Shown here: in pieces, positions 33,116 through 44,601 of the stretch
How the letters are laid out: every line of letters begins with the position of its first letter
Numbering within the stretch: position 1 is the stretch's first letter
NCBI GenBank assembly: GCA_029168955.1
Contig: JAPDOI010001360.1
Span: forward strand, 62,001 to 126,000
DNA from: Aplectana chamaeleonis
Taxonomy: Eukaryota; Nematoda; Chromadorea; Rhabditida; Cosmocercidae
Reading direction: 5' to 3'
DNA length: 64,000 nucleotides
The notes under the pieces: model-generated
Database searches by the model: none
Told to the model about the DNA's origin: nothing
The model's input: the letters and a program-made list of their open reading frames with translations, nothing else
Translations under genes and position numbers: made by a program

Positions 33116-33540
33116 AGTAGCCCCATACTAAGGTCTGTTTTTCGAACTCTAGCGCATTTTTCACCATAATAGCCGATATTCGGGCGTGACGTCACTATGG
33201 TGATTTCTCATGAAAATCTAGTTTGATATCAGGCTACAACCCGATCCTTAATGTCCCCGTGAGGCGAGCTATGGCGCTTTAACATCACGTGTTTGAGACG
33301 GTGTGAAACACGAGCGATCGTGTTTTGAATTTCCATAGCGGCCAATCGTGGACACTCTCAAATCGTCTCTCGCCTCGCGCTTGGAAGCCGACTTTCCTCC
33401 ATGCATCAGAGTTCGCGCACTTTCGTTTCTTTCAGTTTCGCTTTCTCTTGCCTTTATCATTTTCTTGCCAATTTCTTGCCATTTCTTCTCAGGCCAGACC
33501 ATTACGGGTAAATTCTCAAAGAATATGAAAAAAATCTCTC

Positions 33541-33935
33541 AGATTACAAGACGATGTTGCCCTCCTCTGACAGATGTCTCCCGTATTCTGGCAGAATTCT
33601 TTCGTGATCTGACAGATATTTCTAGTAATCTGGCAGAATACTTACGTATACGGACTGGGGAATACGAGAAAATTCTGCCAGATTAGGAGACGATGTTGCC
33701 CTCCTCTGACAGAATTTTCCCGTATTCTTGAAGAATTCTTTCGTGATCTGACAGATATTCCTAGTAATCTGGCAGAAAACTTACGTATACGGACTGGGGA
33801 ATACGAGAAAGTTCTGCCAGACTACGAGACGATGTTGCCCTCATCTGACAGATTTTTCCCGTATTCTGTCAGATTTTTCTCGTGATCTTGCAGACATTTC
33901 TAGTTATCTGACAGAGTTTTCCACTACTCACATAG
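33541..33935. repeat. 139-bp tandem satellite, 2.8 copies
   Basis: Units start at 33541, 33680 and 33819, each beginning AGAYTACRAGACGATGTTGC. Each unit is built from degenerate TCTGACAGATTTT-like sub-repeats. The first two units are nearly identical over ACTTACGTATACGGACTGGG. Confidence 0.9.
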
Positions 33936-34141
33936 GCTGAAAATTATTTAGTAGACCCGAAAAAGTTTCTATTTTGTCAGACATTCTTCCGATGAAAGGG
34001 TTCCGAAAGGCAGAAAATGGAGCTCGAGATTTCCGAAACCTTTAGATATGTGCTCGAAATTGTTGGAATTTTGCAGTATTTCTGCCTGAGAAACCCCGCC
34101 TTTTGTCCGCCGAAATTCGTCGGTAATCTGGTATGACGTAC

Positions 34142-34448
34142 TTTATTCGATCAGTACTGCTCGCATTCTAAAGCCATTGATGGTAGGACTCCGGCGTATT
34201 TCTGCTACCGTAATCCGGCAATCGCTTCAGAACCTAAACGTGCTCCGTCCCCAGCCTGTTCCACTCACTATTCATCATGGTATCGATTAGCTTTTCTGAA
34301 CTTTTCACCACCATTGGAGCAGGAGGTTTCCGAACAATTTTTTCGGATGATGTCAATAACATTTCAAACTGGGCCTGAAGAGTTTTTACAGATGAAGAGT
34401 TTGACCACTTCAGTATCCCTTGAAGAAAGTCATTCTCTTCATCCACTT
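34142..34448 (-). CDS. Possible 3'-terminal exon, protein not recognised
   Basis: The minus strand reads VDEENDFLQGILKWSN, then QAQFEMLLTSSEK, KPPAPMVVKSSEK and NSEWNRLGTEHV with a TAG stop at 34234. An AATAAAG lies about 90 nt after the stop (34142-34147). Codon use looks coding. The upstream border would be an AG in TTGAAG, a poor acceptor with no pyrimidine tract, and an in-frame TAA lies just before it. I do not recognise the protein. It could be a genuine last exon or a relic. Confidence 0.3.
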
Positions 34449-34449
34449 C

Positions 34450-35695
34450 AATTTACAGTTAGCGCTCGTCGATTTTTTTAATGAATACGAGTTTTTGATA
34501 TTCCAGGTTGAATTAATCATTTTTGGATGGGGCATTTTTTTTTTTACTTGTCCGTAAAAGCTAACTCCGGAGTCAAAAGTTTTCTTTTCCAAATGTGTGA
34601 TACCGAGATGTAGAAGCAGAATTATAAACTGGGTAAGGCATGTGAATCACACCAATCAGACAGTGTGATTCACACCGATGCGCTGTTGTTTGGAATACTT
34701 GTAGCTGATTTTGGAGTAAATTTTTAGGAGGCCTTATGAGTAGAACAGACGCCCGGAAAAAAATCCCTTGGAAAATTTCTCGTTGCCGAGAATGCCGCGA
34801 AAACACGAACAATTGGAATTCTTAGTAGTGAGAACTCATTCATGTCTCCACCCAAGGAGAAAGCAGCGGAGTAGCTCCTTGTATAAACTCCTGAAACGAT
34901 ATCTATGTATACACCGTGTTTTTTTCACACCCCACAGTGTTCTCACCAACCCGGGGCCTTCCACCCTTTGCAAAATCAGGAGAGCTAAAGGGCCTATGAA
35001 GTTAATGGTGAATGCAGAAAACGATTTTCAGTTTGAGTGTCTCTTTCTAAGCTAGCACGTCCAGAGTTTGAGGACTCTAGCTCTGAAAGTTTAGAGAAAT
35101 CGCTGGGTGACAAGTTCTGATCTGATCCCACCTCTGCATGGTGTGCTCCAGAGTGACACCATAAAGGAAACGCGTGCAATTGAACTGGATGAGGTTGCAA
35201 AACAGTTCCGACGTAAAGGGAAACCCGGTGTTGGGTCCCGAAACTATTGTCAGAAACGGCACCCGGAAAGCGCTGATTCCTACCATCTTTGGCTTTATCT
35301 GGATAGGGAGCAAGCGCGCTATGCAGCGAAACCGCGACGCGAAACGCGCGCGTCTGAAGTAAATCAAGCTGCAAATGACTTAGGCTAATAGGAATTTTAG
35401 CGTTGGGTCCTGAAGCGATTTCCGGATTTTGGTAGCCGAAATACGCCGAAGTCCTACCATCAATGGCTTTACCCGCATCCGGCTGTTTTAACGGGAGAGT
35501 GGAATACACATGTTACTGCTTTTAGATCACAAGCTACCTTATTCTCAATTCGAGTAATGCCATTGAAGTTTAGCTGTATCTCTTCATATAATCATCAGCT
35601 TGCTCATAATTCATCACAAGCTGGTAGCTCGAAAGGTATAGCTTACTATTTGTATGTTTTTCCAGTTCTTCAGCCGTCTTATGTTATCCTTTTTT
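34450..35695. other. No gene recognised
   Basis: 34990-35510 is open on both strands, but the translations have no recognisable domains. The words GTTGGGTCCCGAA and GTTGGGTCCTGAA recur 165 bases apart. Nothing else was supported. Confidence 0.4.
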
Positions 35696-35699
35696 TCAG

Positions 35700-35798
35700 A
35701 AAACAAGGAAGATCATCACAGAAGCGGCCGACGAAGACAATGCGGAAAAGCGGCAACGAATGGACGACTCAGGGGTCGAGAACGATTGGAGGACCTAA
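35700..35798 (+). CDS. Possible terminal exon, protein not recognised
   Basis: A good acceptor, TTTTTTTCAG, at 35690-35699 is followed by a frame reading KTRKIITEAADEDNAEKRQ, then RMDDSGVENDWRT and TAA. The peptide is charged and looks like a nuclear-protein tail. It could belong with the exon candidate at 30571, but the phases do not join directly. There is no homology call. Confidence 0.25.
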   Translation, partial: KTRKIITEAADEDNAEKRQRMDDSGVENDWRT

Positions 35799-35799
35799 G

Positions 35800-37010
35800 C
35801 CAGGACAAGGAGTGCCGGCCAGGGTCAGGCGAGGCTGAGAATCTTCGCAACGGAGGTGGGGTGAATTTGATTTTTTTTTTCAGAAATTTTGGCCCGAAAA
35901 TCAAGGTTAGGGTGGGAGGGGTTGCAGAATTTTCGGTTCAAAAAAATAGAATTTGATGGAAATGCCCCGAAAATTCTCAATATTTTTGGTCATCAAACGG
36001 AAGGATCGTAGAATCGCTCAATTTTCTTAAGAATTTTCAGCGTCTGGCTATAAACTGTCCAGAAACTTCGCCTCAGGGGATCGCAAAAACTTTGAAACCT
36101 GGGAAAAATTATGGTGGGTGGTCGCCACGATTTGGGAAATTTACGCAACGCCCCGCTTCACGCTGCAGCCGGCAACCCCTGTTACATGTATGAGATGTTA
36201 GTGAGGCAGTGCTAGTGAGGCACGTACATAAGCATGCGAACAACCATTCTTTAAAGATACTATTTTGAATGTATCTGGGCGAGTGCCTAGCGAAATGCGA
36301 CGAAACCTTAATATGTTTTAGGGCATCATAAAACGTGCCTTTCGCACACTCAAGATTGAGTTCCGAATGTTCAGCCTTTTGATACCGACTTCGTTTATGA
36401 TTTCGTGGTATTAAATCAAGTGAGGGCTGTTTCCTCAGAACATGACCGTAAAAAAACTAGGCCCTTATCAATTGTTAGCCATAAGAGGACCTCCAAAGAT
36501 GCAATATAACATTGCGAGAAAATAGTTTCTCTAGGCAATTTTTTGATGGTTAAAAATTTAACCAAATTGGGCATTTTTTTTAAATGTGTAGATTTCGCTC
36601 CTTTTAATTCTCGTCGGAGTGACATACCGATGAGGTGCGACATTGCATAAAATTATTCCAAGCTGATCTCCGAAAATATGAATCAAGACATCATTTTTTC
36701 GCAGTCCTATACCACGATTTTCAAGGTTTTCTGATGACAAAAAAACGGCACGTGTATGGATTTTTAATAGCCATGTTCTGAGCGAATAACATTGATTTCA
36801 TTTATTACCACAAATTTGTAAATGGATTCCTTATTGAAAAACTGTTTTTCTGTAAAAAAAACTGTGTTGAAAACTCAGGCTTGAGTGCGAGTAAGACGAG
36901 GTTTATGATGTACTACAACAAAAAAAAATTTCGTCAAGTTTCGCCAAGCCTACGCCGAGAATACGCTCGAAACATTATCTTTTGAAATTGGGTGTTCGTA
37001 TACTTGTGTG
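35800..37010. other. No gene recognised
   Basis: AT-rich sequence with homopolymer runs and short frames on both strands only. Confidence 0.4.
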
Positions 37011-37014
37011 GTAT

Positions 37015-37263
37015 ACAGGCCATAAAACGGCCAATGTCTCACCGTCGACTGCGTACCACGCGCTGCGCGACCGCACGCGCGTCGAAAGCAGACGGGTTTT
37101 GGCCGCCGCGCGACGAGTTTTGGCCACCGCGCGACGTTTCGGCCGCGCGCGGCGGCCGAAACTCGTCGCGCGGCGGCCAAACTCGTCTGCTTCCGACGCA
37201 CGTGCGGTCGCGCAGCGCGTGGTACGCAGTCGACGGTGAGACATTGGCCGTTTTATGGCCTGT
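37015..37263. repeat. 249-bp near-perfect palindrome
   Basis: It begins ACAGGCCATAAAACGGCCAA and ends with the exact reverse complement TTGGCCGTTTTATGGCCTGT. The arms continue through CGTCGACTGCGTACCACGC to a CGCG-rich centre near 37145. The open frames on both strands with Arg-rich translations are artefacts of this composition. Confidence 0.9.
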
Positions 37264-37935
37264 GGAATAGATCGCTAAGAAGTGGAGCTTCGAGTCTTGT
37301 TTTTTTTTCGAAGCTAAATTCTCTTAGTTTTTTTTTTCGAAGCTAAATTCTCTTAATTTTTTTGGCGTTAGTTGTTATGTTGTTCTGTTGATGTTATTCT
37401 CTGCTCGTACGGTGTAATATGATCTCTGTGAATATCATTGTTCAATCCAATTTTTTATGGTTGTCGTATGTCAGTAGGGAATGTTTTTATGTAAATTTTG
37501 CTCCCGTACTATGATATGAAGTATTGCATTGTTCGATATTTTAAGCTTATTCAACCAGTATGGGCCTAGAGGGGAGAATTCTAAGAATACACGCAAAAAT
37601 GCAGCGATGGCACTGAAGTCTGCCGTGGTTTTCACCACTGCATACAAAGATTCGAAGCACATTATTTACCAATTGATCGCTTTCTTGTGTCAGCCGCTGC
37701 TGCAGTAGGGCGCTGTCTGATCGCGATGAATTCGCGGCAGGCTCGGCTGGAATTTGGTCATTTTATTTGTAGTTTCCGTTTTTTTTTCGGGGCATTTGTG
37801 CGGTGAGTTCGCGGAGTTTTCTTGGCTCGCGGTGATTTTGCGTAAAATCCTTGGTGATATCAAGGATCCCGGTGAACTCTAGGCAAATTCATGGCATTTT
37901 ATCCTACAGTAGGGTACAGTATCCTCACAAGGAGT
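37264..37935. other. No gene recognised
   Basis: A 30-base direct repeat CGAAGCTAAATTCTCTTA occurs at about 37309 and 37339. The rest is AT-rich without signals. Confidence 0.4.
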
Positions 37936-37939
37936 CGGC

Positions 37940-38120
37940 GTCAATGGCCTCATATCACTGGGCGACACTAGCTTAGCATTTCCGGCGATAATAGCTCCAC
38001 AATATTAGGCGACAGTAGCTTGACACCAGGCCGGCGCTAGTAGTTCCACAAAGCTAGGCGGCAATAGCTTGACAAGGCCGGCGCCAGTAGCTCAATGAAA
38101 GTAGGCGACAATAGCTAGAG
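37940..38120. repeat. About 50-bp degenerate minisatellite
   Basis: Three to four copies of the pattern GCCGGCGCTAGTAGTTCCAC, then AAGCTAGGCGGCAATAGCTTGACA. Confidence 0.65.
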
Positions 38121-38242
38121 TTTTTCGCCATCTAGCTCGACAAATTCACCATTGTTTAGCTACGACCTTGCCGATTTTAGACTAGTCGCCCCGGAGCTCC
38201 TCGGCGACAAGTGAATTTCTCTGGGGCTACTAGCCATCGTCG

Positions 38243-38520
38243 CTTGGTTGGAATGTTTTGCCATATCCACCATATAATCCTGACCCTGCACCATCTGATA
38301 GGTTTTTATTTCAATCTTCGCAAAACTCCTTGAATGGTGAAAATTTCAATAATTATAATGATGTCAAATCGTACCTGGTTCAGTTTTTTGCTGATAAAAA
38401 CCAGAAGTTATATGAACGTGGAATTATGATGCTGCCTGAAAGATGGCAAAAGGTCATTGCTCAAAATATGCAAAACATAACAGAATAAAGTTATTTCGTT
38501 CCATGAAAAATTTGTTTTTT
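38243..38520 (+). pseudogene. Mariner transposase, C-terminal fragment
   Basis: An uninterrupted frame reads WNVLPYPPYNPDPAPSDRFL, then NSLNGENFNNYNDVKSYLV, QFFADKNQKLYERGIM and LPERWQKVIAQN, stopping at 38488. This is the last quarter of a mariner transposase. The third catalytic Asp is kept (NPDPAPSD). It is truncated upstream at about 38243. It belongs to the same family as the minus-strand relic at 32.7-33.1 kb but is less decayed. Confidence 0.85.
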
Positions 38521-38589
38521 ATTCTCTAAAAAAATTTAGCATTTACATAGTTGCCAACCCAATCCTCTTCCGTTCGAAGCAGGTTTAAA

Positions 38590-39540
38590 ACCTGCCCGTG
38601 CCCAACAGTTTTGCGAACATTTCAGCACCCTCCTGATAACTATTTTCCCGTTACCTTTTCAGTATCCGTACTTCGGTCCTTTTTAGCTTATCCGTTCTGT
38701 GCTTTCGTTGCCGGGTAAAATTTCCTTTCTGTTCTTTAAAAAAATCTAACCTTATTTAGCTACGAGGCCGTCACATATCTCACATGCAGTATAAAAAATA
38801 CATGTATGAAAAACAAGCAACACTGCCAAAACTCGAACTAAAGCTAGAATTGAAGGTGAACACGTGAAAATGTCACCATAATGCAGGAAGGGTCTAGCAG
38901 CCATGCTAGACCCTTCGAACCTTCAAATCTCGCCATTCCATTGCCTCGTAGTCCCTCGAGTTACCGCCTGAGCCATCGTGCAGTGAGAGCACGCTCCGGC
39001 TATCTCATTGCAATCGTTATTAGATATGTAGCACGCAACGAGCACTACTCGAATGGACTTTAGACGAGTTATACCTCTAGACCCAGTCCAGATTTTCTCA
39101 CCAAACTTTCCGGAGCAAATGCTTAGGAGATATCAATACACCTGCACTGGTTACATTTGCCATACTTCTTCTGAATCGACCATACTGGCTCTTTTCACTC
39201 TGCGCATCTTATCTAGACAGGTTCTTTCAGTGAAACTTCAACACACAACCTCCAATGAACCGTTTTCGGAACTCAAGGTTGAGTTCGTGGTGGTTTTTGG
39301 TTAGACATTTTTCCAGCTTTCGCTAGGCATTTCCTAATTTTAATTGTTTTTGTTTTTCATTTTTCTTGGGTATCGCGAGGGATCCGGCTACGGAGGCCGC
39401 ACTAAATATTCAGCAGCGGCGGATTCTGATAATTGCTAAGAAGATTACTCTTCTATTACCATGCATTTCATAGTGCAACAGCTACATAAGGAGGTGTCCC
39501 AGTCTGCGTGTAGGATGATAAAGACTGGAGGCACTCAAAA
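38590..39540 (+). repeat. Segmental duplicate of the small-gene 5' flank, first parts
   Basis: 38590-38970 matches 52380-52770, and 39370-39540 matches 52775-52925 (shared GTGCAACAGCTACATAAGGAGG). About 400 unmatched bases (38970-39370) lie between. The match resumes at 46045-46362. It also contains a minus-strand tRNA-like segment at 38900-38990 (TGGCTCAGGCGG A box, GGTTCGAA B box). Confidence 0.8.
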
Positions 39541-39689
39541 ACTAGTGAAAACTACTGAATTTGAGTCGAAAAATTTTGTCAGCCACGCCCATGAGTTTCC
39601 AACCCCCCCTTAATTCAGTGGGTTGCGAAATCATAAGACGTACCCCGATATGTGCGGTTACGAACTTCCCATGAATTATAATAAAAAGA

Positions 39690-39930
39690 CGAACTGCTCA
39701 GACGTTCGCTGTTGTCCACAGGACACGAATGTGATGTCACCTCACGCAATGCTCCCTGTAGACATCCAAAAGGGGCATGGATCGCCCCTCGAGAACTGCC
39801 CTTCGCCCCCCTCCTTGGTGCCGTAGACAACCTATCCGCGGGAACGCTTTTGCTGTAGACATCCCATCAGAGGAAGATCTCCATCCCCGAATCCGCGTTG
39901 ACATCCTATCAACACCCTGTAGACCTGATA
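39690..39930. repeat. Degenerate GTAGACATCC repeat
   Basis: CTGTAGACATCC, CCGTAGACAACC and CTGTAGACCTG recur every 40-60 bases. The same words recur at 42600-42830. Imperfect, low confidence. Confidence 0.4.
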
Positions 39931-39977
39931 TTACCATCCCAGTGAAGCATCAACCGCTTTATGACGTCACCCCTTAA

Positions 39978-40782
39978 GGGCAGCATACACACTCACAAAC
40001 ATGGTGGAGGTAACAGCATAAATAGGACCGCACGGCTCTTACCATGTCGTCTACGACGTTTGAAGCGTCAAAAACCATCCAGGATGACAATATGTGACAA
40101 TGTTTGAGCAACCTTGCCTTCCACGTCTGTATTTCCCACCCGTTCGAGTACAAGAATTAGAAATGAAACTTCAGAAAACATGTGATAAGATAGAGTGATA
40201 GCACTATCCCATGGGAGCGCACGAGAGAAATAGCTTGACTTGCTCAAATGTAACATGTCTGCATACCGATTAACTCTCGTCCATTTTTGAGAATGCCGCT
40301 CTACTTCGGCTGACTTTTTGAAATGGAGGATTACATAGGTGAACATACATGATATTTTCAGGTGAATAAAGTTGTTACTCTCGTGCATTCCCATTTGGTA
40401 ATGCAATCACTCTAACTTATCACATGTTTTCTCAAGTTTCTTTTCTCATTCTCGTACTCGAATGGGTGGGAAACACTGGCGTGGAAGGCAAGACTGCTCA
40501 AAAGTTGCCAAGTATATCCTGTTTCCGAGTGTGACTTATTTCCGTTCGTCGCGTGCGTCTGCGTGCGTACGCTGCGTCTTCTTCTCCCCACAATTTCTCG
40601 CTGTCTCTACCTTCGCTCCGCACAAGCGCGCGAGAGAACAGAGTAAATCCGGCTCGGAACCAGAGGATATTGTCATCCTGGATGGTTTTTGGCGCTTCAA
40701 ACGTATTTGACGACATGGTAGGGGCCGTGTGGTCCTATTTATGCTGTTATCTCGACCACGTTTGTGAGCGTGTATGCTGCCT
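39978..40782. mobile_element. Long-TIR fold-back element at TTAA
   Basis: Left arm GGGCAGCATACACACTCAC from 39978, right arm ending GTGAGCGTGTATGCTGCC at 40782, flanked by TTAA at 39974-39977 and 40783-40786. The arms exceed 200 bp (CTTGCCTTCCACGTCTG on the left, CGTGGAAGGCAAGACTG on the right). A dispersed repeat copy (40515-40672) is inserted in the right arm. Confidence 0.8.
40515..40672 (-). repeat. Dispersed repeat copy 2
   Basis: Reverse complement of the 18400-18545 repeat (GCTGTCTCTACCTTCGCTCC here). It interrupts the right arm of the fold-back element. Confidence 0.75.
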
Positions 40783-40912
40783 TTAAACGGCGGTATGCCT
40801 ACTTTCGAAACTTGATGATGGAGCCCGATTTTCCTTATTTCAGTTCTAATCTAAGCGCAACAGAGAAATTGGACCCTCTCAATCAAATTTTCTAGAGAAA
40901 AACTAACATTGG

Positions 40913-41044
40913 CGTGGATCCTAATGAGACTTTTCGTTCCTCTTTGGAGGTTGGCACAAACTCGGTGCACCTACGTAATAGCATATGACACCGAGTTTGC
41001 GCCAACCTTTGAGAGTAAACGCAAGGTCTCATTAGGATCTATAC
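40913..41044. mobile_element. Family Y palindromic MITE, uninterrupted copy
   Basis: GTGGATCCTAATGAGAC to GTCTCATTAGGATCTATAC, with inner GGAGGTTGGCACAAACTCGG and CCGAGTTTGCGCCAACC. The centre CACCTACGTAATAGCATATG is the empty site for the family X insertion at 25.26 kb. Confidence 0.8.
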
Positions 41045-42115
41045 CGACGTTACATTATTTTAATAATGATGTCCTTAGGCCGACAACACTCTACTGCTTC
41101 CAAATGAACTACTATAAGTTATACAAAACATTCCAAATGAAACGTACTTTTCTAGAGCCAGTTTTGGACGTAGAGTCCAAATATGCCCTTTGCAGCTGCC
41201 TAGAGTCACCCTGGAAAACGTTATAGCAGTTTTTTTTTCTCCGATTTTTGTACCTATTGTATCCTCGAAAAAGCGCATCAATTTTATGAAAATTCGGAAA
41301 CAGACCTCATAATCGTGTTCAGGGCCCGAAACAGCCCCCCAAGGCAAAGTTTATGTGAAAGCGCATTCTCCAAGCTATTTGCCGACTGATGGCATTCTTG
41401 ACTTGTATGGATTTTCGGTTCAGCGTTCAATTATATCAATTACGGGGTACAGAAAGCGTTGAAAAAAATTTTTCTCCAGATTTGACATAAAATTCAACCT
41501 GGGGGTGATTTGTGGTGCTGATCACGAATCTGAGGTTTACCTGTGGTTTTCCCTAATTTCGGCTAAATTTGTTCAAAGCTTCCCACCGGCAGACAAATTT
41601 GACGGCAAAATCGAGTTTCGACGATTTCTGAAATGTGACAAAAGATGTGGCTCAAATCGTTCTTTTGGGGTTTATTTGGAGTGCTCAACACGAATCTGAT
41701 GTCACTTTATGGATTTTTGAAAGCTTACGATAGATTACGTTGGGTATACGGTATAGTTGTACACGAACGAGATTTTTGAAAAAAATTTCGATATTTTTTT
41801 CGTTCGTTCAAAATTTCGTCGAACGATTAATTTTCAATTTTCGTTCGTTTGAAATTTCGTCGAACGAATTTTTTTCAAATTGCATTCGTTCGAAATTTTT
41901 TTCGAAATCGTACAGCTATACGGTAGTTCGATCAATGTCACAGATTTGTCTCAAAGTTTCTATGTGGGGGTTTTTTGGGGTGCTGAATACGAATTCTATG
42001 TCCACTTGTCTGTTTTCAAAGTTTGAAGTTCTGCCTCCCGAATAACATGTTACCTATCGTAACCTACAGTAAAACTATAAATTCCGACAAGCGAACCCCA
42101 GATTAGTTTTCAGCA
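41045..42115. repeat. Dispersed repeat family R, third block
   Basis: GGTGCTGATCACGAATCTGA, GTGCTCAACACGAATCTGAT and ACGGTAGTTCGATCAATGTC recur in inverted or direct order relative to the blocks at 26.8 and 31.7 kb. The TTCG-core MITE copy 2 is embedded in it. Confidence 0.65.
41752..41929. mobile_element. MITE with TTCGAACGAAA core, copy 2
   Basis: ATAGTTGTACACGAACGAG to TTCGAAATCGTACAGCTAT. Same ends and core as 16552-16952 but 178 bp long. Confidence 0.7.
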
Positions 42116-42935
42116 GTACATGTTTATCGCAGTATCCGGAGGAAAATAAAAAAAACACCTCAAAAATTCCATGGTGGAGACAACATGGATGGGAATCAGG
42201 GTAAATGAACACCCCCGAATGATCAGAGATTCCTGGCAAACAACTAAAAATGACGCAAATGGCACACATAAAGGGATGGAAAAAATCAAAATCTGCCTAC
42301 GAAGACCGTTGCTGAAAACTCCGTAAACCAAGGAACCCTTCGGGTCCATCACGGGGACCTCCGCGAGGTGCATCTCTCGGCATGCCACCAACGCCCCTTC
42401 CACGGGAAGACGTTATTAAAAAACGAATCACAGATCTCTTATAATTGAAAAAAAGAGAAGAATTACCATCAAAGTCTACAGCATTATCAAAAAATAAAAC
42501 GAAATGCAAATCTCATATAACCGAAAATGAAAACTTGGACGGCACGATCTTCGTGATACATCGATTGATGGACGCTGCCAGCGCCCCTCCCGCGAATGTT
42601 CTGTGGAACAGCCCATTGACCTGCGCAGCCGTAGACATCCCAAATTGACGTCCTGTGGACAACAACTCGGTCTGCGTCGATTTAAGGCACTCGGCGGGAT
42701 TGCCGGTCGATGGGCTGTTTAACAGCCCGTCGCCCCCTGCTCAACAGCACACCGCGACGACCCCGCGTAGAGCTGCCTGTTCGCCAGCGGTGACTCGTTC
42801 TGGGCGGATCGAAGTCCTGTAGACAACTGCGAATGTCTGAGTGGAAACGTCAATCGGCACCCTTGAAACGAATCACGAAATAAAAAACGAATCCTCATGA
42901 AATTAGAGAAGCTGACAGCGAAAACTGTAAAAAAT
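42116..42935. other. No gene recognised
   Basis: Mixed sequence with GTAGACA-containing degenerate repeats at 42600-42830 and no coding signal. Confidence 0.4.
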
Positions 42936-43164
42936 GACCGTTGCAAATTTATATGACATAGCTGACGTTCTCGCTGAGATTTCGATTCTACACCCTATGT
43001 ATCAGTTCGTTCATGGTAAGAACCATCAGAAACATCAAGCTAATAGTCTTCAGATTTTTCATGACACAGAACCACTTCGGAAATTCTGTTTCGCATGTTT
43101 CTACCCAGCTTTTTGTTAACGCTCCCTTCAATATGCGCCCATTCGCTTATAACGCCTAGGTTAA

Positions 43165-43584
43165 AGGCAGTGTTCACGATAGAAATAGTTTTTCCGTTTT
43201 CTAGCCTATTTTGAAAACGCTCCCATGCTGATTTCAATGATGTCCCTGGAATCGTACAGGACCCCCTGGAAACGGAGTTATGGCCCCTCAAAATTCAGCT
43301 AGGGAAGCATTGTGGACGAGTTGTCCGAGGCTTGTAACTCCCGTTTTGTGCAGCCGATGTGTGCGAGCTGACCTGAGTAAAGAGAGAAGTTGAGAATGAA
43401 GGGGAGAACGGGGCTAATGATCGAAAACCATCGCTCATCTGACCATGAATTCAGGGCAACGGTTATGGGTCGTGGGCGGAGTGGCCCAAAGGGTTCGCAC
43501 TTTTGTTCTTAATCTTCTTAGAGGGACCCAAAGCTCACGTTTCAGTTAAAAAAACGAGCAACTTTTTCTTCGTGAACACTGCCT
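43165..43584. mobile_element. TTAA-class MITE inside the Tc1-like gene
   Basis: AGGCAGTGTTCACGATAGAAA after TTAA (43161-43164), ending TTCGTGAACACTGCCT before TTGA (43585-43588). The next MITE begins at once. Confidence 0.85.
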
Positions 43585-43588
43585 TTGA

Positions 43589-44072
43589 AGGCACTGTTCA
43601 TAATAAACTTCATCCTGGAATTTTCCTCGACAAACGCTTCTCGTGGCTCTCAGAAACAGAGCAGCGTCGAAGAAACGGGACGAAATGCTACCCAGGAGCC
43701 GCAAAACGGCTTAAAAAGTGGGCAAACCCCTCCGCTCTGGGCAAGTTCGGCCCCTTCTGCCCCTCGACGTGAGCAATGGAACACTCAAGATCGTGAAATG
43801 AGCGATGGTTTCCAATCAAAATCCCCGTTCCTCCCTCCATTCTCAACTTCTCTCTTTACTCAAGTCAGCTCGCATACATTGCTTGCAAAAGACGGAAGTT
43901 ACAAGCCTCGGACAACTCGTCCACCATGCTTCCCTAGCTAAATTTTTGAGGGGCCATAACTTCGTTCCCGGAAGGTCTTGTGCGATTCCAGAGAGATCAT
44001 TGGAATCAAAGTGGGACCGTTCTCAAGATAGGCGAAAAAGCAGAAAAACGATTCTTGTCATGAACACTGCGT
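43589..44072. mobile_element. TTAA-class MITE, tandem partner
   Basis: AGGCACTGTTCATAATAAAC to CTTGTCATGAACACTGCGT, then TTAA (44073-44076). Together with the previous MITE it interrupts the transposase exactly at TTAA. The other transposase copy keeps the single TTAA at 44893-44896. Confidence 0.85.
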
Positions 44073-44601
44073 TTAAGCGGAGGCACATGATCGTATTGTC
44101 TGCTCTGGATGTAAACTCAACGCACAAAAATACCTATCACATTTTCCACTGGGTGGTGATCCTGCAAACCGGCCGGCCATTCTAGCAAAATGGCATGCTC
44201 GGTCTGAAACCAAACTTGCGTCGTCCTACTGACAAGAAGTGAAGACGGATGCGGACTAGAAAGATCTGGAAATGATTTTTCGACATATTCTAATGATCTG
44301 CGAGGTTCATAGAGCATGTCGCAAAAACCTGGACCAGCCTGCCACACCCCCTGAATCCGGGTCGATACATTATTCTTTCAACATGTATTCTTCTCCAGCG
44401 TTCCTACTCGAGGATAAGTGCGGATCCTTTTGTGGATCTCTCTGATGCTCAGAATGCTTAGTCAGAATAAATAAATAGGATAAAGTACATTGAGCTCTTT
44501 AGGGTTTAACATGCTTCAGATCGATAAAAAAGCTTCTCGAAGGGGTCACACAAGGACCCGAACTTATCCTCGAGTAGGAACTTTGTAGGAGAAAGAATTA
44601 T

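Larger units (their letters stand above)
43040..44350 (-). pseudogene. Tc1-like transposase, left copy, split by MITEs
   Basis: Minus strand 44350-44077 reads VWFQTEHAILLEWPAGLQDH, then HPVENVIG and, after a stop, QSRQYDHVPPL. Then 908 bp of MITE sequence intervene. Coding similarity resumes at 43160 with GVISEWAHIEG and KLGRNMRNRISEVVL, stopping at 43040. The EWPAxxxDxxPxEN box and the terminal RxxxVI-like region are typical of Tc1 transposases. The Asp of the SPDLNPIE box is moved or lost (LQDHHPVEN). Confidence 0.75.

Noticed and set aside
33541..33935. CRISPR-like array
   Set aside because: The 139-bp units are contiguous satellite copies without unique spacers, in a eukaryotic context.
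36950..37270. Overlapping Arg-rich frames on both strands
   Set aside because: They lie exactly in the 249-bp palindrome and mirror each other; the composition alone keeps them open.
38900..38990. Functional tRNA gene on the minus strand
   Set aside because: The A-box and B-box words fit, but the acceptor and anticodon arms cannot be folded convincingly, and a degenerate copy lies in the duplicate at 52.7 kb.
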